Of a DNA stretch of 44,304 nucleotides, positions 39,636 through 44,304 are shown piece by piece; within the stretch, counting starts at the first letter, position 1; each line of letters opens with the position of its first letter. Made by a program: the position numbers and the translations under genes. This stretch comes from Cladosporium sp. IMV 00045 (lineage: Eukaryota; Ascomycota; Dothideomycetes; Cladosporiales; Cladosporiaceae): assembly GCA_001931905.2 (NCBI GenBank), contig MSJI02000264.1:1-44304 (forward strand), read 5' to 3'. A model generated the notes under the pieces. The model saw only the letters and a list, made by a program, of their open reading frames with translations. It was not told the origin of the DNA and did not search any database.

Positions 39636-41483
39636 TCACTCACAAAGCAAGTTCGCTTTCACAGCCATAATGACCTCCTCGCTCAGTTCCAGATGACCCC
39701 TCAAGTACGCCCACACGCCTCCAAACTCCCTCTCCACCATCTCCAAAGTGGCAAGCATATACTCACCCCGAGCGCGAACGACATTCGTAGCCGATTGCAC
39801 ATTTCCGTTCAGACCAGGTTGAGCCAGCAGACGCTGTACGGCACCAGCACGCCAGTCAGCGTCAAGATCGTTGAGCGCGTATTCGTAGGCGATTGTGGCG
39901 GCGTTGCAGCCGGCGAGTGACAGGAGGAGCATGCTGATGACGCCGGTTCGATCTTTGCCCGCGGAGCAGTGGACGAGCATGGGCTCTGGGTTGGGTTGAG
40001 CGAGGTGTTGGAAGATCAGGCGGTATGCGGATGCTCCTTGGATGAGGGTCTTCTTGTATGCTTCGGCGTAGCCCTGTAGAACATGTCAGATTTTGCGTTG
40101 GAAGTCGGAAGTGGATGGTACACTCACCTCAGCTGCACTTGCATATTTCTTCAATCGATCGTCTCGCTGTTGAGGCAGCCACTCGCTCTCCTCGAAGACG
40201 GGGCACAAGATCTTCTCGATTCCAGCGGTCTTGAACATCCCGTCAACTTCGTCGAGTCGCTTTGGTGTCGCCACGCCACTATCAACAGGCTTATCGTGAA
40301 AACCTCCGTTGATCTCAATGTGGCTGCGCAAGTCGAAGACCTTCTTGACACCAAGTTGCAGGAAATTCTGCTGTCCGGCGAGCGTCATCTGGGAAGGCTC
40401 TCCGCTGCGGAAAACAGGGCCAGAGCGTACCGATCGTCCGTCCACGGTCTGGTAGCCACCAATGTCGCGGAACATGCGTACACCTTCGATGTTGACAAAT
40501 GGCGCGCCGGGATAGGGTCCGATCTCGGGGCTCTTGATGTTGGCGATTTGTCCATTCTTCCACTCGCGGACTGGCGGCCTCTCAGTGCACGCAATATCAT
40601 GATAGCCCTCGGTCCAGGGCAGGAACATGCGCATCATGCTCAGCGTAGCTTTTCCTGAACGGCGCATCGCCGTACACATGATCTCTTGCGCCATGACTGT
40701 CAGCTTCCTCAGCTCCTGGTGGTTGTTTTGTCGTGACCCCACATCAACTTGTGCGATGCCGCCAAGTCCGATCAGGTTGTATGTGTCGATGAGAGTACCA
40801 ATCTCGATGCCGTAGCTCACCGGGAAGGAGAGTTGTTCGAGAAGCCCGCGGCGAGCAGCAAATTCGCCAGCGAGAGGTTGACTGAATCCGGCCAAATCAG
40901 GCCAGAAGCTATTGAGAAGCGGCCGAGCTAGAATTTCAGTGACTCGGCCTCCATTGTGGCAAATGACATCTCCGTTGGCAGTCTTGAAAGGACGATCGAA
41001 GCAAGCGCGCACCATTTGGATCTCTTCGTTGAGAAGTAGCGGTCCGAGAATACCAATAAGATGTGCTGGAGACGGATCCTCGGTGTCGCCGTCCAAGAAA
41101 GCGACAATGTCGCCGTCGGTAACAAGGAGAGCACGCCACAAGGCATCGCCCTTACCGCAACTCGGACCCAATTCTGCGGCTATGGTCTTGCGTTGGATCA
41201 CCTCTGCGCCATGTTCGGCGGCAATCCTGCCTGTACCATCTTCTGATGCTGCATCGATGACGACCAGTCGAGAAACGACTCCGGCGTTGATGAGCGGCTG
41301 AACGGTGTTGGTGATCACGCCCGCGATCGAAGATGCGACTTCTCTCCCAGGTATGATGACCGTGACCTTTGTTTTGGTGCGATCGACGGCGTCGCGAAGG
41401 TCCTGAATGGGAAATTCTTGATGTGTGAAACGACGCTGTTCGAGCCAAGTTGGCAACGCATAAGGCGCCTTGGACGAGGCCAT
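39636..41483 (-). CDS. fusion: glucosyl-3-phosphoglycerate synthase-like GT (GT81) + PTP-fold phosphatase
   Basis: Two exons (41483-40128 and 40073-39636; 54-bp intron, GTGAGT..CTACAG) give 597 residues. The open frame before 41483 starts with TTG, so the ATG of MASSKAPYAL was chosen. Residues about 18-305 match bacterial GpgS: VTVIIPGREVASSI, LVVIDAASEDGTG, CGKGDALWRALL, a metal-binding DGD (131-133), HNGGRVTEILARPLL, PLAGEFAARRG, YGIEIGTLIDTY (Glu227) and a His in SRQNNHQEL (about 255). Such enzymes join UDP- or NDP-glucose to 3-phosphoglycerate. Residues about 325-590 are a Cys-based phosphatase of the PtpB/Y_phosphatase3 type: FRDIGGY, SGPVFRSGEP, VFDLRSHIE and the P-loop HCSAGKDRTG (Cys488, Arg494). 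Both active sites look intact. The natural reading is a two-step glucosylglycerate synthase on one chain, but the phosphatase substrate is inferred. Confidence 0.88.
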
Positions 41484-42047
41484 TTCGTATGTACCGGGCG
41501 AGAGGCTGTGTTCCCTCGATGTTGTGGGTGCTTCTTTTTCTCGTTGAAATGTTTGATCTGTCAAAGAAGCAGCGATGTATAATGATGAGTGTTATTGATC
41601 ACTAGACCAAATGCAGTGAATCCACCTGTATGCGCTGTTCGATAGTTGCCTGCTGATCGACGGTGAAACCTACATGTGAATGAAACACTTCCCTTGACTG
41701 AATCTGTCAACATAGCTGGGTGTTGCACATGTTGCCTCGACATGGTAGAGTCGGCATACCTGAGGAGCGCAAGCACAAGCCTGAGGGCCCAGGCTGCCGC
41801 CGATAAGACTTCACTTATCTCTCGCATTCCATACCTCACTTGAGTTGCTATACTGGCTCGAGCGGACCCCTTGCAGTATGCATATGCATGCTGTAACACG
41901 TGGCAACCTTATCTTTCATCGTGCAGTCAGTAGCCCAATTGGGATGTCGCAAAATCAAATACATTCGCTGGGGTATCATAATACTTGTGAAAACCGAGAA
42001 TCAACAGAATCTCAAACTTCCGGAGTTCGAGAGCCTCAACCCACGCA
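41484..42047. other. intergenic region upstream of the fusion gene
   Basis: Promoter side of the fused glycosyltransferase-phosphatase gene and the 3' flank of the AT-hook gene. The C/T-rich run usual in this window is weak here. No ORF is supported. Confidence 0.5.
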
Positions 42048-44304
42048 TCATACCTCGATAGCATCCTCCGCCGAATTAACCCTTCTTGGCCCTACCCACC
42101 GTGGGATCCTCTCGAGCCATAGCTCAATGTCCTCATCTCTCTCTAGGCGCATGCTTATGAAATTATCCCTCATCTCATTGGCAGTGATCACAATCTCCAG
42201 CACATTTCTGTTTGCCAGTGCCCCACCAGGCCGACATGCTTTGTCAATGGTCGTTTCGAAGACCTTGCTTTGACATGGCGGCACGCTGTCACTGTCCGGG
42301 AAATTCTTCAGGCAGTTTTGAAGCGCCGCCAACTCGGGCATAGTCCATTGGGCTTGTTGAACATGCGCTTCGTCTCGCAGGTATGGCATGCCATCCTCCA
42401 TAGTTTCGACAAGGCTCGCAGGGCAAGATCTCAGATGCAGCAACTTTTGTCGGTTGAAGGTATTCGCGACGCGGACGCGCATAAGGTTGAGATGGTTCCA
42501 ATGGCTGTGATTGGCATCCGAGAGCTTTCTGTGGCGCGCACGTCGTTCCATTTCCTGGGTTTGCGCTTTCACATCACGGACAGCCTCCTCCCTGGCGGCT
42601 CGCGCTTGTCGTTCCGCGATTTCTGCCCTGTGAACTCTACTAAGGAAGTCCAGAATTGCGCGTAACGGAACTGCGATCCCTTCATGGATTTTTCGTTTGT
42701 TGGCCTTCTCACTCAATTTCAGGAACCCGTCGTGCGCAGACTTCTCGCTGTCCTTAATGGCGACCATGATGTCGAGGACAGTACGAAGATGCTCCAGAGA
42801 AATTTGTTGGTTGCCTGCAGCTTCCACATCCAAGCTTTCAAAGCCCCTTACAATCGCATACAGAAGCAATGCGAGCGCCGGAATCAAATGCTTAAAGATA
42901 TAAAAACCCAGCTTCTTGTCTGAGAAGTCAACTTCAGAGCCACCGTGTCCACAGATCTTTTGAGAGCGCTTGAGAATCGACGTGCATCTACTGACAAAAC
43001 GGTCGAGTTCCCCTGGGCTGACGTCCGAAGCAGTAGCGCGGATCGAGCTGGTCAACATCTCACAATCCTCTAACAGCTTCTTGAGACCTGGGTTTTTGAC
43101 GCGCACCTTTGCACCATGATATCTTTTGGCGACAGTGACAATTTTGCGGAATCTGTCCCAGTGGCCGTATAGCCGATGTTGATCAGCTTCGTTGGATGGT
43201 GCTTCGTCATCATCGTCGTCGTCGCTCAGGGCCTCTTCTCCATGCGCTTCCTCCATCTCTTCATCGCCCTCGTCATCCTCCTCTTCCTCATCATCATGAT
43301 TCTCATCGTCTTCATTATCTTGAAACGAAGGATCCGTGGCTTGAAGATGACCATCCATCGCTTCAATGGCATCGGTCTGCTGCTGAGAGCCAGCAACAGC
43401 GTGCGCCTCCGAAATCGTAACAGGGGACTTCAGAGCTGCTTGAGAGCGCACAAAAGATTGCTTTTGTCGCTTAGATGGTGGCGTAGATTCTTCACGCTCG
43501 CCATCACCCCCCTTGGTCTCCACAGAAGACTTTGGCGCATGTCGTGTACTCTTACGACGGAAACCCGCATCCTCATGTGCATCAAGGGTATTGGAACCCC
43601 CCTCCTTCGCTCTAGCACTGTCCGCTTGCTTGGCAGCATTCTTTGATGGACGTCCACGCTTTTTCTTCTCACCCGTAGGTTGCTTCTTCTCACCTTCGGT
43701 AGCGGCTTTGGATGGTCTGCCTCGCTTCCTTTTGACCACGGGTTGGGGTTCGTCATTGGATCGATCCTGATGTACATTTGCGTCCTGTCCCTCAGCATTG
43801 GCGGCATGATCCAGTGTGACATCGTTGTCGGTGGTTTGGTCTGGTGGTTGGGCGCTGGATCCACCGACCTCAATTGTGTCCTCTTGATCAGCCTCGGCCT
43901 GGTCATCCTGTGCCGTTTCTATTCTTTCCGCACTCATACGCATTCTACGCGACTCCTTTCGCGCGCGAATCTTTGCTCCGGCAGAACAATTATCTTCGGC
44001 AATGTCCTCCACCTGCTGCATAAACTGTTGGTACTGACCCAGCTGCGCATCCGCCAACCGCTGGTCTTCTCTGGCTGCTTCTTCAAGGGTTCGAGACGTC
44101 TGCCTGGCATGTCTCTTTAGCGGAGAGAATGGTCGGGCACTCGAAGTATGTCTCCTTCTCCGTGGTAGTTCGTCGTCAGAAGGAACATCGTAGACATTGG
44201 GCCTAGATAAGGGATTCGGTGCCAGTCTCCGCTGTCCAGAACTGGTCTGCGGTTTGCGGGCGGAATAGCTTGGAAGGGTGCCTCGCTTTTTGCTATTCGA
44301 TTGC
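42048..44304 (-). CDS. AT-hook nuclear protein (5' end outside the window)
   Basis: The frame is open from the right edge to the stop at 42050-42048: 752 codons are visible (751 residues plus stop), with the N-terminus missing. The visible start is basic and Pro-rich and contains NVYDVPSDDELPRRRR. About residues 185-230 hold two AT-hooks (KRGRPSKAA, KRGRPSKNA) in a Lys-rich setting, so binding to the minor groove of AT-rich DNA is likely. A long Asp/Glu run follows (about 330-375). The C-terminal half is helical (LYGHWDRFRKIV.., ILDFLSRVHRAEIAERQARA) and ends with a W-x-x-x-E-L-x-x-L segment and ELWLERIPRWVG, which looks like a divergent Myb/SANT-type region. A chromatin or transcription role is inferred; no precise family is recognised. 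Confidence 0.8.
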   Translation of the reverse strand, partial: QSNSKKRGTLPSYSARKPQTSSGQRRLAPNPLSRPNVYDVPSDDELPRRRRHTSSARPFSPLKRHARQTSRTLEEAAREDQRLADAQLGQYQQFMQQVEDIAEDNCSAGAKIRARKESRRMRMSAERIETAQDDQAEADQEDTIEVGGSSAQPPDQTTDNDVTLDHAANAEGQDANVHQDRSNDEPQPVVKRKRGRPSKAATEGEKKQPTGEKKKRGRPSKNAAKQADSARAKEGGSNTLDAHEDAGFRRKSTRHAPKSSVETKGGDGEREESTPPSKRQKQSFVRSQAALKSPVTISEAHAVAGSQQQTDAIEAMDGHLQATDPSFQDNEDDENHDDEEEEDDEGDEEMEEAHGEEALSDDDDDDEAPSNEADQHRLYGHWDRFRKIVTVAKRYHGAKVRVKNPGLKKLLEDCEMLTSSIRATASDVSPGELDRFVSRCTSILKRSQKICGHGGSEVDFSDKKLGFYIFKHLIPALALLLYAIVRGFESLDVEAAGNQQISLEHLRTVLDIMVAIKDSEKSAHDGFLKLSEKANKRKIHEGIAVPLRAILDFLSRVHRAEIAERQARAAREEAVRDVKAQTQEMERRARHRKLSDANHSHWNHLNLMRVRVANTFNRQKLLHLRSCPASLVETMEDGMPYLRDEAHVQQAQWTMPELAALQNCLKNFPDSDSVPPCQSKVFETTIDKACRPGGALANRNVLEIVITANEMRDNFISMRLERDEDIELWLERIPRWVGPRRVNSAEDAIEV

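Noticed and set aside
41484..41564. 27-codon N-terminal extension of the fusion protein
   Set aside because: It would start at TTG; the first ATG in frame is at 41483.

Overview
This window looks like nuclear DNA from a filamentous ascomycete (Pezizomycotina, most likely Dothideomycetes). The evidence is dense genes on both strands, many short introns (mostly 49-160 bp, GT..AG with CTAAC/CTGAC-like branch points), pyrimidine-rich tracts before start codons, and recognisable fungal single-copy genes: HSE1, cytochrome b5, PAN2, LSB5, NOP10, LCL2 and ceramide glucosyltransferase. The class and genus are inference. I see no transposons, tRNA genes, rRNA genes or CRISPR arrays.

Layout. 0.5-4.3 kb is accessory-looking: a four-TM membrane protein (-), a small secreted protein with 8 cysteines (-), and a fungal protein of unknown function carrying two compensating frameshifts (+). 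4.7-13.3 kb is housekeeping: HSE1 (+), cytochrome b5 (-, with a GC-AG intron) and PAN2 (+). 13.9-19.4 kb is one 1,846-residue coiled-coil protein built from three kinds of tandem repeat. 20-28 kb holds a nuclear-looking protein with a conserved C-terminal domain (-), LSB5 (+), a protein with an internal duplication (+), and a charge-segregated protein with SIM-like repeats (+). A gene-poor stretch of about 1.9 kb (27.9-29.8 kb) contains a degenerate 64-74 bp tandem repeat and a telomere-like motif. 29.8-31 kb has NOP10 (-) and LCL2 (+), divergent around a telobox. 31.4-37 kb has a second His-phased coiled-coil protein (-), ceramide glucosyltransferase (+) and a secreted alpha/beta hydrolase (+). 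37.5-44.3 kb has a multi-C2H2 zinc-finger protein (-), a fused glycosyltransferase-phosphatase (-) and an AT-hook protein (-) that runs off the right edge.

The most interesting locus is 39636-41483. A single gene encodes a glucosyl-3-phosphoglycerate synthase-like GT81 domain followed by a cysteine-dependent phosphatase domain with an HCSAGKDRTG loop. Bacteria make the compatible solute glucosylglycerate in two steps, a GpgS transferase and a separate phosphatase. Here a GpgS-like transferase and a PTP-fold phosphatase are on one chain, which suggests a bifunctional glucosylglycerate synthase or a transferase with a built-in regulatory phosphatase. Most other genes are ordinary neighbours with no evident shared pathway. 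Two of them (HSE1, LSB5) act in endosomal sorting and endocytosis, and two (NOP10, PAN2) in RNA metabolism.
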